From: a virus
Reading direction: 5' to 3' (one strand)
Length of the DNA: 46,647 nt
Virus record (IMG/VR): IMGVR_UViG_3300045927_000031
Coordinates: 1-46,647 of that record
Each line of letters starts with the position of its first letter. Within the stretch, counting starts at the first letter, position 1. The notes beneath the pieces are model-generated. The model saw only the letters and a program-made list of their open reading frames with translations, made no database searches and was not told the origin of the DNA. Of this stretch, positions 13,560 through 20,021 are shown piece after piece. The position numbers and the translations under genes were made by a program.

Positions 13560-13870
13560 TCCGTCTCCACCCAGCCGCCATCGCCGACTTCAACTCGAAC
13601 GGTTAAGGGTCGCCGTGAGAACTGGTCGCGGAACCATAAGGCCAAACGCTCGGCAGTGGCCGGTTCTCCGATCACTGTTTCAAGTTGGCGGTGATCGACT
13701 TTGTATGCAATACGCTCCAATTCACGTCTTAGGTCCTCGAACGGAATGGCTCGCCCGTCAACGCCCAAGAAAGACTCGGCAATGACTATCACGCGATACG
13801 TATGCCCATGCAGTTCTGTTCTCGGCAACTGATGGGCGCAGTTAATCGTCTGCGAAACGGAAACCTTCAT
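13556..13870 (-). CDS. queD: QueD / 6-pyruvoyl-tetrahydropterin synthase-like protein
   Basis: The product is 104 residues of T-fold type. A-H-Q-L-P (12-16) and L-H-G-H-T-Y (20-25) supply the three zinc histidines. Then come V-D-H-R-Q-L (60-65) with the Asp-His pair and E-P-A-T-A-E-R-L-A-x-W with the pterin-holding Glu. QueD makes carboxy-tetrahydropterin on the way to preQ0. The usual catalytic Cys four residues before HGH is replaced by Arg17, and the loop there is short; Cys11 is the only nearby cysteine. FolE, QueE and QueC are absent, so the host must supply the other steps. The start is 15 bp inside the right inverted repeat. Confidence 0.75.
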   Translation of the reverse strand: MKVSVSQTINCAHQLPRTELHGHTYRVIVIAESFLGVDGRAIPFEDLRRELERIAYKVDHRQLETVIGEPATAERLALWFRDQFSRRPLTVRVEVGDGGWVETE

Positions 13871-13884
13871 CGTCGGCCTTCACA

Positions 13885-13907
13885 GGGAGTCATGTATATA
13901 ATTCCCC
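13885..13907 (-). repeat. right terminal inverted repeat of cassette
   Basis: The inverted partner of 12751-12773 (21/23). It supplies a TGA stop (13890-13892) to the gene entering from 14093. Confidence 0.75.
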
Positions 13908-14093
13908 TAAATTGCGTTGATAGATCCGCGTTCCATCGAGACTGAGGTACGCTTCGGTAAAGCGAAAGGCCGACGTGTTCCATAGGTGGATGTATTCGGC
14001 TGCGATCTCGCGAGAGATCCGACCTTGGCGCAGGAGTTCATCGACGCGACCAAGGGAAATCTGCTTAAGGTCGTCAATTGTTAGGGTTTTCAC
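13890..14093 (-). CDS. small hypothetical protein whose 3' end was replaced by the cassette
   Basis: The product is 67 residues from a GTG with GGAGG eight bases ahead. R-V-D-E-L-L-R-Q-G-R-I-S is an HTH-like or helical stretch. The last four residues (G-E-L-Y-T after N-L minus one) come from the inserted inverted repeat. Before insertion the protein would have ended N-L-D after 63 residues. No family is recognised. Confidence 0.65.
   Translation of the reverse strand: MKTLTIDDLKQISLGRVDELLRQGRISREIAAEYIHLWNTSAFRFTEAYLSLDGTRIYQRNLGELYT
13908..13913. repeat. TAAATT target-site duplication, right
   Basis: Same orientation and sequence as 12745-12750, directly outside the right inverted repeat. 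Confidence 0.75.
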
Positions 14094-14094
14094 G

Positions 14095-14484
14095 TTATTT
14101 GCCTCCATTTGAGCAGACGTAAAGGATTGCGACATCGACGAGTTTTCCGCCGACAAGGAAAAGTGCAGACGAGGTAAAGGCGCGTCGTTTTTTCCCGTCA
14201 ATCGAAACCTGGCCTTCAAGGACATATCCCGATTCCCTTGGACGCGACATTGTGCGGAGTCCGTGAAGAATCGCAGTCGGATAGTATGGCGAGAAGTGGG
14301 TTTCATCTACCTCGGTGTACTCGACAGCCAAAGCAGTGTAGGAGACGGGAAGTTGCCATGGTCCGTAGGTTTTGAGTTTTCCGCGCAGTTCACCGGCAGC
14401 TACGGCGGATTCGGGGAAATGGTAGTCCGTTGACCATGCGGACTCAGGCCAAGTACGGCGGGCGATATGTTTTTCGGTTTTCAC
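14095..14484 (-). CDS. hypothetical protein, GTG start
   Basis: The product is 129 residues starting MKTEKHIARRTW. GGGAGG lies nine bases ahead of the GTG. The middle, V-S-Y-T-A-L-A-V-E-Y-T-E-V-D, and the end, V-D-V-A-I-L-Y-V-C, suggest a beta-rich fold. The next gene starts one base after its stop. The role is unknown. Confidence 0.65.
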   Translation of the reverse strand: MKTEKHIARRTWPESAWSTDYHFPESAVAAGELRGKLKTYGPWQLPVSYTALAVEYTEVDETHFSPYYPTAILHGLRTMSRPRESGYVLEGQVSIDGKKRRAFTSSALFLVGGKLVDVAILYVCSNGGK

Positions 14485-14488
14485 GTTG

Positions 14489-14770
14489 TTATTCCTCCCA
14501 AGTTTCGATGTTGACAAGAAGGAGATCGCCACCGGAAAAGATGAACTGTGCGGGATAGTCGCACACGTTGTCATTAAGCCATTCGATGGCCTCATCCTGC
14601 ACTTCGGGCTGGAATTCGTCATCATCCTGAAGAAGTGCCTTCCGCAATTCTTCCGACCCGTCGAATTCATGGATAAGGTCCGCTAGTTTGCGTGATGCGT
14701 GGTCACTGCCGTTTGCGCCATCGGCATAGCAGCCGAGGTCATTGATTCCAAGCTTGCCTTGACGTGTCAT
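14489..14770 (-). CDS. acidic hypothetical phage protein
   Basis: The product is 93 residues with G-C-Y-A-D-G-A-N-G-S-D-H-A-S-R-K-L-A near the start and many Asp/Glu. AGGAGG precedes the ATG. The charge pattern resembles DNA-mimic proteins, though no such assignment can be made from sequence alone. Confidence 0.7.
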   Translation of the reverse strand: MTRQGKLGINDLGCYADGANGSDHASRKLADLIHEFDGSEELRKALLQDDDEFQPEVQDEAIEWLNDNVCDYPAQFIFSGGDLLLVNIETWEE

Positions 14771-14784
14771 TTGCTTTCCTCCTG

Positions 14785-14970
14785 TTATCGGGTTGTCCAA
14801 TTTTTGATTAGCGATTCCACTGCAATCTGCTGGTTGCCAATGATGACCCACGCGGCATGGCGGTCTATGGCGTCAAGAATCAATTCTTCAAGGGTTAACG
14901 CTGGCCCGCCGAGAATGTTTCTGTAACGCGCTACATCTTCAGTCCAGTCGTAAAGGTAGTGTGGAACCAT
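14785..14970 (-). CDS. small hypothetical protein, first gene of second leftward operon
   Basis: The product is 61 residues, mostly helical, with A-W-V-I-I-G-N-Q-Q-I-A-V-E near the end. GGAGGCACCCT precedes the ATG. Its promoter should lie in the repeat-rich gap 14971-15180. Confidence 0.65.
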   Translation of the reverse strand: MVPHYLYDWTEDVARYRNILGGPALTLEELILDAIDRHAAWVIIGNQQIAVESLIKNWTTR

Positions 14971-15060
14971 AGGGTGCCTCCGGTAACAGACGTAGCACTA
15001 AGCATGCCAAACTATTTCCGGGTGGAATGAAGCACATACGGAACACGCGAAACCTGACTT

Positions 15061-15167
15061 TGTAAGGAAATCCGACACTCGCCGGCGAAAACCTCGCCTA
15101 AGTCTAATACTTACCGCTACGTAAGCGACCTGTAAGCCAGGCCGACACTTGTAAGGAAAGCCGACAT
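15061..15167. repeat. GTAAG-type repeats in divergent control region
   Basis: Three direct copies of a TGTAAGGAAAGCCGACAT-like unit begin at 15061, 15131 and 15150; the last two are 19 bp apart. A further GTAAG stands at 15121 and an inverted CTTAC at 15110, making the dyad CTTAC-CGCTAC-GTAAG. The cluster lies between the leftward operon and the rightward TATAAT at 15181. It is likely a regulator-binding array, or iterons of an origin. Confidence 0.55.
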
Positions 15168-15180
15168 TAGGCGCGTGCGG

Positions 15181-15186
15181 TATAAT
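15181..15186 (+). promoter_or_regulatory. TATAAT -10 box for GIY-YIG gene
   Basis: A perfect -10 hexamer. No good -35 exists at the usual distance; instead the third GTAAG-type repeat covers that place, which suggests an activator. The ATG at 15193 lies seven bases after the box, where transcription should begin, so the message may be leaderless. Confidence 0.5.
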
Positions 15187-15192
15187 TGGTCT

Positions 15193-15582
15193 ATGGACTA
15201 CATGGAAAGCCGCAAGTGTTTCACGTGGACTCGGGACCAATTGAATCGCGCTACCTCGCCATTGGTTTACATCTTTCGGGATCGGCAGGGAAAGCCGCTA
15301 TACATCGGCAGTAGTTATCACGGAATTGATCGGCCACTTGGGCGCGTACACCATCGTAGTGATGTCCGTGAGTCCTGCCATGAGATTGAATTCATTTGCT
15401 GCAGTTCTGAGGCCGACGCTAACACACTGGAGCGTAGACTTATCTATGAGTTAAAGCCTAAATACAATCGGACCGTCGTCAAGAAAACCGTGTCTATCCG
15501 CGCAACCAGACGCGTCTCCCGCGACGTAAACCTGTCTCTCATTCGCAAGATCATTGAACGGCACCAAAAAACCAAACCCTAG
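15193..15582 (+). CDS. GIY-YIG endonuclease, free-standing
   Basis: The product is 129 residues. V-Y-I-F-R-D...P-L-Y-I-G-S-S is the GIY-YIG core (about residues 25-43), followed by R...H-H-R, and the metal-binding Glu and Asn appear in L-E-R-R-L-I-Y-E-L-K-P-K-Y-N. The family nicks or cuts DNA; single-domain phage copies act as homing or repair nucleases. It stands alone between control regions and just before the packaging genes. A second ATG lies three codons later (15202). Confidence 0.8.
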   Translation: MDYMESRKCFTWTRDQLNRATSPLVYIFRDRQGKPLYIGSSYHGIDRPLGRVHHRSDVRESCHEIEFICCSSEADANTLERRLIYELKPKYNRTVVKKTVSIRATRRVSRDVNLSLIRKIIERHQKTKP

Positions 15583-15692
15583 CAAATACTTCCATGCCGT
15601 GCTACCCTCCATCCCGCAAGGACGCGGAACCCCGAGGAATGCGTTTTTTCTTTCCAAGCTTCCTTGCTGCCGCAGGCCAATTCTTCAATCAT

Positions 15693-15721
15693 TTGACAAT
15701 TCACGGCTACGTTTCAATAAT
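15693..15721 (+). promoter_or_regulatory. strong sigma70-type promoter before terminase genes
   Basis: TTGACA (15693-15698), a 17-bp spacer and AATAAT (15716-15721). This is the best promoter in the window and probably the late promoter. The terminase GTG at 15727 starts where RNA should begin. A T6 tract just upstream (about 15645-15650) has only a weak hairpin. Confidence 0.75.
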
Positions 15722-15726
15722 GAAGC

Positions 15727-16419
15727 GTGACCTACCGCGAAGCTCGCTACATTGCCGAACGCCTCAAGGGTTCCGGTATGGCAACCGCGATTCGCAAAGC
15801 GGGACTACCGAAATGGATGGAAACTCACGCAGGTGAGGCTATCGAACACGGCGAAGTTAAGCGCGTTCTTGAGGAACTGCAAGCGCGAGCCGTGAATCAC
15901 GCGCTCTCTGTCGGCCTCGCAGACGCTATCGAGCTCCACGAAGCAGCAACCGAACGATTACGCGGCGATGTTGCGGACCTGTATGACGAATCCGGCGAAC
16001 TGAAACCAATTCACGAGTGGCCGCTATGGGCTCGCCAAGGTGGCGTTGAGATTACGGACGCACCCAACATGGTGCCATCTAAGGATGGCGATAGCGCATC
16101 GTGGGATCAGGTCGGAAGGAAGAAGATCATCAAGACGCTGCCTCGCGAGAAAGCGTGGGAGATGTTAGGTAAGCTTAAGGCAGTCGATGCCTTCAAAGAG
16201 CAGCAAAAGCATGGGGACGTCAACATCACAGTCGTGACAGCCGAACGAGCACGCAAGGTGGATGCGGCATTGAAGAGAATGCAGCGCGTCATTCCGGCCC
16301 AAGCACAACCTGTAGTGGACCACAAGATGTTGGGGTCGGGCATACCTGAAGAGAGCGCGAGCGAGAAGGAAAGTGCACCACAAACGGGCGACGATCCAAC
16401 ATCCTGTAGTGGTTCGTAA
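15727..16419 (+). CDS. terS: terminase small subunit
   Basis: The product is 230 residues. The N-terminal helix pattern Y-I-A-E-R-L-K-G-S-G-M-A-T-A-I-R-K-A-G is the DNA-binding part of Terminase_2 proteins. L-Y-D-E-S-G-E-L-K-P-I-H-E-W-P (about 84-98) is typical of this family, followed by a helical oligomer region (K-A-W-E-M-L-G-K-L) and a disordered end. It recognises the packaging site and feeds DNA to the large subunit. GTG was chosen to keep the first helix; the ATG at 15778 with AAGGG ahead is an alternative. Confidence 0.8.
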   Translation: MTYREARYIAERLKGSGMATAIRKAGLPKWMETHAGEAIEHGEVKRVLEELQARAVNHALSVGLADAIELHEAATERLRGDVADLYDESGELKPIHEWPLWARQGGVEITDAPNMVPSKDGDSASWDQVGRKKIIKTLPREKAWEMLGKLKAVDAFKEQQKHGDVNITVVTAERARKVDAALKRMQRVIPAQAQPVVDHKMLGSGIPEESASEKESAPQTGDDPTSCSGS

Positions 16420-16614
16420 GTCTATAACATAAGACAAGTTATGCGACATTGAAGAGAAAAGCATGCTTACTTCCGGGGGTTTGATCCTGAAATCAGGAGG
16501 TAACGGGGAAATTGGCCGGCCTGGTACCGGCAATGGGTCCCATCCCCTTCATATATGTCAGTCAGATCCTGAAGTGTGATTTTCCCTATAAAATTTGGAA
16601 TTTCTGGAGGAAAG

Positions 16615-16791
16615 ATGGTTTACGAATATCGTGGTGAAACGCTGTTCAGTATCAATGGTGATGAGATTAAGTTTGAAGAGGGTGTGACTCGCGAGAAACT
16701 TGCGCGAGTTGTTGTGGATGCAAGCCTGCTCATGGAGGATCTTTTCGGGAAGATTCGTGAGGCGAGAGCGGAAACGCTGGCTCTGCTATAA
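16615..16791 (+). CDS. small hypothetical protein
   Basis: The product is 58 residues starting MVYEYRGETLF. GGAGGAAAG precedes the ATG. A beta-hairpin-like start and a helical end are seen. It lies 195 bp after the terminase small subunit; that gap holds two short hairpins (16485-16498 and 16512-16533) but no T-run and no gene. Confidence 0.6.
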   Translation: MVYEYRGETLFSINGDEIKFEEGVTREKLARVVVDASLLMEDLFGKIREARAETLALL

Positions 16792-16817
16792 AATTTTTGG
16801 AATTTTGGTAGAAAAAG

Positions 16818-16988
16818 GTGGCTCAATTTTTGGTACAGAAGTCGGCGGAGGTTGCTGAATTTCTCGCGCATAAGAAGTGGGTGTTGGGGCGGGAGAAGGC
16901 GGCAAAGATGACGGAGGCAGCGGCGCGGCGGTGTGTGGAGAAGTTAAAGGCGCGGGATGGCGGGAACCCGGTGGTGGTCCCTCTGTGA
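16818..16988 (+). CDS. small basic helical protein, GTG start
   Basis: The product is 56 residues starting MAQFLVQKSAEVAEFL, helical and Lys/Arg/Ala rich with one Cys. The ribosome site is weak. The stop overlaps the next GTG (GTGA). Confidence 0.5.
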   Translation: MAQFLVQKSAEVAEFLAHKKWVLGREKAAKMTEAAARRCVEKLKARDGGNPVVVPL

Positions 16989-17104
16989 CGGACAAGGAGT
17001 GGGCGGAATTAGCGAAAGAGTTTCGGGAGAAGGCGGAGGCTGCGGCGAGGGAGCAGCGGGAGCGGGAGAAAGAGCGAAAGTTGCAGGAGGTGACTCATGA
17101 GTGA
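16985..17104 (+). CDS. 39-residue charged helical protein
   Basis: GTG start in a GTGA overlap. It is almost entirely a charged helix (E, K, R, A) and could form a coiled coil. It overlaps the next gene by 8 bp. Confidence 0.5.
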   Translation: MTDKEWAELAKEFREKAEAAAREQREREKERKLQEVTHE

Positions 17105-17288
17105 ATCCGCATTACCTCCGGACGAGATTTGCCCGGAAGAGCCGTGGGAGATCGCCATGCCACTGGAGCGCGTGATTCCACAAGATGTCGTGGACTACGT
17201 GATGCCATCTGGAGAGATTTTCAGAATTAAGCAGCCACGGCGGATGGAAATAGAGCCCGACTCCCACCTGGGAGCGGTGGAGCCGTGA
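17097..17288 (+). CDS. small hypothetical protein
   Basis: The product is 63 residues, acidic and Pro rich. GGAGGTGACTC stands before the ATG, an excellent ribosome site. The ending overlaps the next GTG (GTGA). The family is unknown. Confidence 0.6.
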   Translation: MSESALPPDEICPEEPWEIAMPLERVIPQDVVDYVMPSGEIFRIKQPRRMEIEPDSHLGAVEP

Positions 17289-17446
17289 GTTACAAGGTTG
17301 AGGGCTACGTTGTGGACATCCCGCCGTATGAGGGTTTGGGCCACCTTATAGGTCCTTTCACGGAAAAGAAAGACGCGGAGGCCGAGGGATTGCTTTATAA
17401 GGGTGCCCGCATCATCGAAATTGTTTCAGGAAGCGAAAAAGCATGA
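17285..17446 (+). CDS. 53-residue hypothetical protein, GTG start
   Basis: MSYKVEGYVVDIPPY, then G-P-F-T-E-K-K-D-A-E-A-E-G-L, then R-I-I-E-I-V. This looks like a small ferredoxin-like alpha/beta unit. Both ends overlap neighbours by 4 bp, which supports it as real. Confidence 0.6.
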   Translation: MSYKVEGYVVDIPPYEGLGHLIGPFTEKKDAEAEGLLYKGARIIEIVSGSEKA

Positions 17447-17712
17447 CCTCACACGATAACCCGTTTGAGCCTGACGAGGAATATCGGCGCAAGATGGAGT
17501 GGAAAACGGCCTTTCCTGCGGTGATGGCTAAGTGTCCATGCGGAGCCAGACTTGAGGCTGATAGCGTTCTCGGTCTGGCTATGCATGAGCACTTCAATCA
17601 TTGCTGGAAGTTGAAGCAACTTCAGGCTGGCGAGGTGCCGTTTAATTGGGAATCCGATCAGCCCGACGACGCGGCCTTTCTCCGATCTTGCAACATTAAG
17701 GTGGACGGGTGA
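17443..17712 (+). CDS. zinc-finger-like hypothetical protein
   Basis: The product is 89 residues. C-P-C-G-A (31-35) and H-E-H-F-N-H-C (48-54) could hold one zinc. The rest is helical and acidic. ATGA and GTGA overlaps on both sides. Confidence 0.65.
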   Translation: MTSHDNPFEPDEEYRRKMEWKTAFPAVMAKCPCGARLEADSVLGLAMHEHFNHCWKLKQLQAGEVPFNWESDQPDDAAFLRSCNIKVDG

Positions 17713-17831
17713 GCGGCGATCCGTTTGACGCAAAGAGCAAGCATCGCCCGGATTGGTGGACTCCCATTATTCTCTATTTGGCGTTTATGCTTTTTATCCT
17801 ATTAATCGGCGTGGCCATAAAATCTCGCTGA
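17709..17831 (+). CDS. 40-residue single-pass membrane protein
   Basis: MSGDPFDAKSK, then one strong hydrophobic helix (about 18-37) and K-S-R at the end. It starts in a GTGA overlap. Its TGA is followed directly by the ATG of the large terminase (TGAATG), so it may couple translation of that gene, which lacks a clear ribosome site. Confidence 0.6.
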   Translation: MSGDPFDAKSKHRPDWWTPIILYLAFMLFILLIGVAIKSR

Positions 17832-19400
17832 ATGATAGAACGCTCTATACCGCCTGACGCCTTCTCTGGACCTGAGAAACTTCCTGCTTCATCGGGCCCT
17901 GACGACGAGCGACTCCTTCAAGCAATTGCCGAAAATAAGTGGTATCCCGAGCGCCTTGTCATGATTCTTTGGGAATGGGGCGAGGGCGAACTATCTGGCG
18001 TGGAGCAGCCTGACGAATGGCAATTGACCGAACTTCGCGAATTGGGCGAAGACATGCGGGCCTCGAACTTCAATGGCGTCGATTCGGTGAAAAAGATCCT
18101 GCGCGTTGTGGGATCAGGGCGCGGGATCGGCAAGAGCGCCGACGTGGGGATGACGGTCACAATCATGCTCGCGGCATGGCCTGACGCAAAAATTACCGTC
18201 ATGGCGAACTCCGGGGATCAGTTGGCGACGAAAACGTGGCCGGAGATCCGCAAGTGGATGCGCCGATCGGTCGTCGCGCACTGGTTTGAAGCGAATTCGA
18301 GCATCATCTACCGTCTTGGCGCCCGCGACTCGTGGTTTGCGGTGCCGATTACATGGAACCTGGAGAATCCGCAGGCATCCGCCGGTCAGCAGAACATCGG
18401 CTCCGTGAACATGATTATTTTCGATGAGTCCTCGGAGATCCCCGACAAGATTGCGGAGGTGGCGCTCTCGGGATTGACGACCGGCCTCCCGGTTGCGCTG
18501 GCACGCGGCAATGCGACGATGGCGACCGGGTTTTTCGCGGATGCCCTGTCGGGGAAGTATGCCTTTGGTCACTGGAAAGCAAAATCCATTGACTCCCGGA
18601 CCTGCCGATTTCCCAATAAAGAGGAACTCAGCGAGGCGATCAAGGAATACGGGATTGACTCCGACTACGTGCGCGTGTGGATTCTCGGCCTGCCCCCGAA
18701 ATCGAACGCGGCGCAGTACTTCGATGAGGATTTAATCCGGAAGTCTCAGACGGCAAAAAATAAGGGCCTTCCCGACGATGCCTTAATCGCCACGTGGGAT
18801 GCGGCCTGGGGCGGCGATGACTCAAACGTGGTGCGCTTCCGGCATGGACTGGATATGTGGTCGATCCCGCCGATTATCATACCGGGAGAGCAGACACGGG
18901 AACCCGAGTTCATGATTGCGAAGTTGGGCGAGATCATGACGAAGGATTACAAGCCGGCGGGAGCGAATAAGCCTGTTAAGGTTCAAATGCTGTTCACGGA
19001 TTCTTCGGGAATCTCGGCGCCCGTGTGTACCCGGTTGCGGTATTTAGGCATCAAGAACATCATTGAGGTCAACTGGAACGGGCATTCCATGAATCCCGCG
19101 AAGTGGAAGAACGTCAAGGCCATGATGATGGAGCGATTCCTTCAGTTGCTTCAGAATGGCGGCTCGATCGATGAGTCGAAGAAGCTCGCGATGGATATGC
19201 GGCATATCATGCCGAAGCGGTACATCCCGCTCCAGTTTGAAGAGAAGGCGGAAATGAAGAAGCGGCTCGGGCGGTCCACTGACGAACTGGATTCCCTGAT
19301 TATGAGCACCTACATGGAGGTGGTCCTGCCCGAAGTTGCCGCCAGAAGGCTTACTATGCAGCAGGAGCCCGGATACACACCCGCTTCGGCCTATTCCTGA
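17832..19400 (+). CDS. terL: terminase large subunit
   Basis: The product is 522 residues. Walker A is G-S-G-R-G-I-G-K-S (94-102). Walker B is M-I-I-F-D-E-S (194-200). The nuclease half opens with A-T-W-D-A-A-W-G-G-D-D (320-330), and a late D-E-L-D-S-L-I (near 500) closes the RNase H-like site. It pumps DNA into the head through the portal and cuts it. The length and order fit headful-type terminases. Translation is probably coupled to the preceding membrane protein. Confidence 0.92.
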   Translation: MIERSIPPDAFSGPEKLPASSGPDDERLLQAIAENKWYPERLVMILWEWGEGELSGVEQPDEWQLTELRELGEDMRASNFNGVDSVKKILRVVGSGRGIGKSADVGMTVTIMLAAWPDAKITVMANSGDQLATKTWPEIRKWMRRSVVAHWFEANSSIIYRLGARDSWFAVPITWNLENPQASAGQQNIGSVNMIIFDESSEIPDKIAEVALSGLTTGLPVALARGNATMATGFFADALSGKYAFGHWKAKSIDSRTCRFPNKEELSEAIKEYGIDSDYVRVWILGLPPKSNAAQYFDEDLIRKSQTAKNKGLPDDALIATWDAAWGGDDSNVVRFRHGLDMWSIPPIIIPGEQTREPEFMIAKLGEIMTKDYKPAGANKPVKVQMLFTDSSGISAPVCTRLRYLGIKNIIEVNWNGHSMNPAKWKNVKAMMMERFLQLLQNGGSIDESKKLAMDMRHIMPKRYIPLQFEEKAEMKKRLGRSTDELDSLIMSTYMEVVLPEVAARRLTMQQEPGYTPASAYS

Positions 19401-19468
19401 TCCATCGCATCCAGTTCGGGCCGTTAAACCTACCTCGACGACAGCACATTCTCAGCACCAATTTAAAA

Positions 19469-19490
19469 GGGCCGGATGCGACACCGGCCC
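19469..19490 (-). terminator. GC hairpin, better as minus-strand terminator
   Basis: GGGCCGG and CCGGCCC pair perfectly around an 8-nt loop. On the minus strand the stem is followed by TTTTAAATT; on the plus strand no T-run follows. It lies in the 190-bp gap after terL and may block antisense transcription or reduce read-through. Confidence 0.4.
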
Positions 19491-19590
19491 CCAGGGAGGT
19501 AATGGAGTTTTCGACTGATTCCCCCCTTTCTACCCCACTTCATAGAAATTAACTATCAAAAACTGCTTTGCATAGGTTATATCTATCGGC

Positions 19591-19803
19591 GTGAAAAGCA
19601 CTCTGCCCGCCAAAGGGGAGGACCCCATTGCCGCAAGCCTGGACGATGAAAAAATCCTTGAAGCGTATCGGGCGGCGAACCAGGAACTTGGCGAAGAGGT
19701 CATTGAAGCGCACCGCGAAAAATTCTCGTCCGTAATCTGGCCTTTTCACATCCGCCGTTACGGGTCCAATACTCACTACTCCGGGAAAGGACGAAAACCT
19801 TGA
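19591..19803 (+). CDS. small hypothetical protein, GTG start
   Basis: The product is 70 residues; the first part is acidic and helical and the end is R-R-Y-G-S-N-T-H-Y-S-G-K-G-R-K. It overlaps the next gene by 4 bp (TTGA). An AT-rich stretch with TATATC lies just upstream (19578-19583) and might be a weak -10. The function is unknown. Confidence 0.55.
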   Translation: MKSTLPAKGEDPIAASLDDEKILEAYRAANQELGEEVIEAHREKFSSVIWPFHIRRYGSNTHYSGKGRKP

Positions 19804-20021
19804 GGTTTCGTCCCAACATTTCCGGGTTTTGCCTTGACTGCTGGTGGCCTGTCGATATTGAGCGGCGCGACTCTGAAAATTTTGATTCCGATTTTGTGGT
19901 TATTTGCCGGAATGAAGCCTGCAAGCATTACGGCAAGCGTTTTGAATTCCCTGAAATTCAGCTTAAGGAGGCCCATGAAGAAAAAGGGCAAAAAGAAGGG
20001 CTGCTAATTGCCGAAGGGTGA
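19800..20021 (+). CDS. zinc-ribbon protein, TTG start
   Basis: The product is 73 residues. C-L-D-C (11-14) and C-R-N-E-A-C (36-41), with W-W-P-V between, form a typical zinc ribbon. AAAGGA lies ahead of the TTG. It overlaps the start of the portal gene by 14 bp, with a 10-codon ORF nested in its end. Confidence 0.6.
   Translation: MRFRPNISGFCLDCWWPVDIERRDSENFDSDFVVICRNEACKHYGKRFEFPEIQLKEAHEEKGQKEGLLIAEG
19975..20007 (+). CDS. 10-codon micro-ORF directly before portal start
   Basis: MKKKGKKKGC with TTAAGGAGG at ideal distance. Its TAA touches the TTG of the portal gene, so ribosomes ending here could restart on the portal message. The peptide is nearly all lysine and glycine. It lies out of frame inside the zinc-ribbon gene. 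Confidence 0.45.
   Translation: MKKKGKKKGC

Larger units (their letters stand above)
12751..13907 (-). mobile_element. transposase-less cassette carrying dpdA-like, zinc protein and queD-like genes
   Basis: The ends 12751-12773 (GGGGATTTATATAC...) and 13885-13907 (reverse complement GGGGAATTATATAC...) are 23-bp inverted repeats with 21 identities. Direct repeats TAAATT lie immediately outside. Without the cassette and one TAAATT, the gene at 13890 would read on as N-L-D-stop (TAA 12739-12741), followed at once by CC-GGAGG and the ATG at 12726. The three cargo genes fill the element from end to end. No transposase is present, so movement in trans or an ancient insertion is inferred. Confidence 0.75.

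Noticed and set aside
13885-13907. Reading the AT-rich repeat as a plain promoter (TATATA) for the queD-like gene
   Set aside because: No -35 at proper distance. The matching inverted copy, the TAAATT duplication and the restored empty site explain it better, though a promoter function inside the end is still possible.
15645-15650. T6 tract as terminator of the GIY-YIG gene
   Set aside because: Only a four-pair stem (ACGC/GCGT) with a long loop precedes it.
16485-16533. Two short hairpins after the terminase small subunit
   Set aside because: Stems of five to six pairs without T-runs; too weak to call a terminator or RNA gene.
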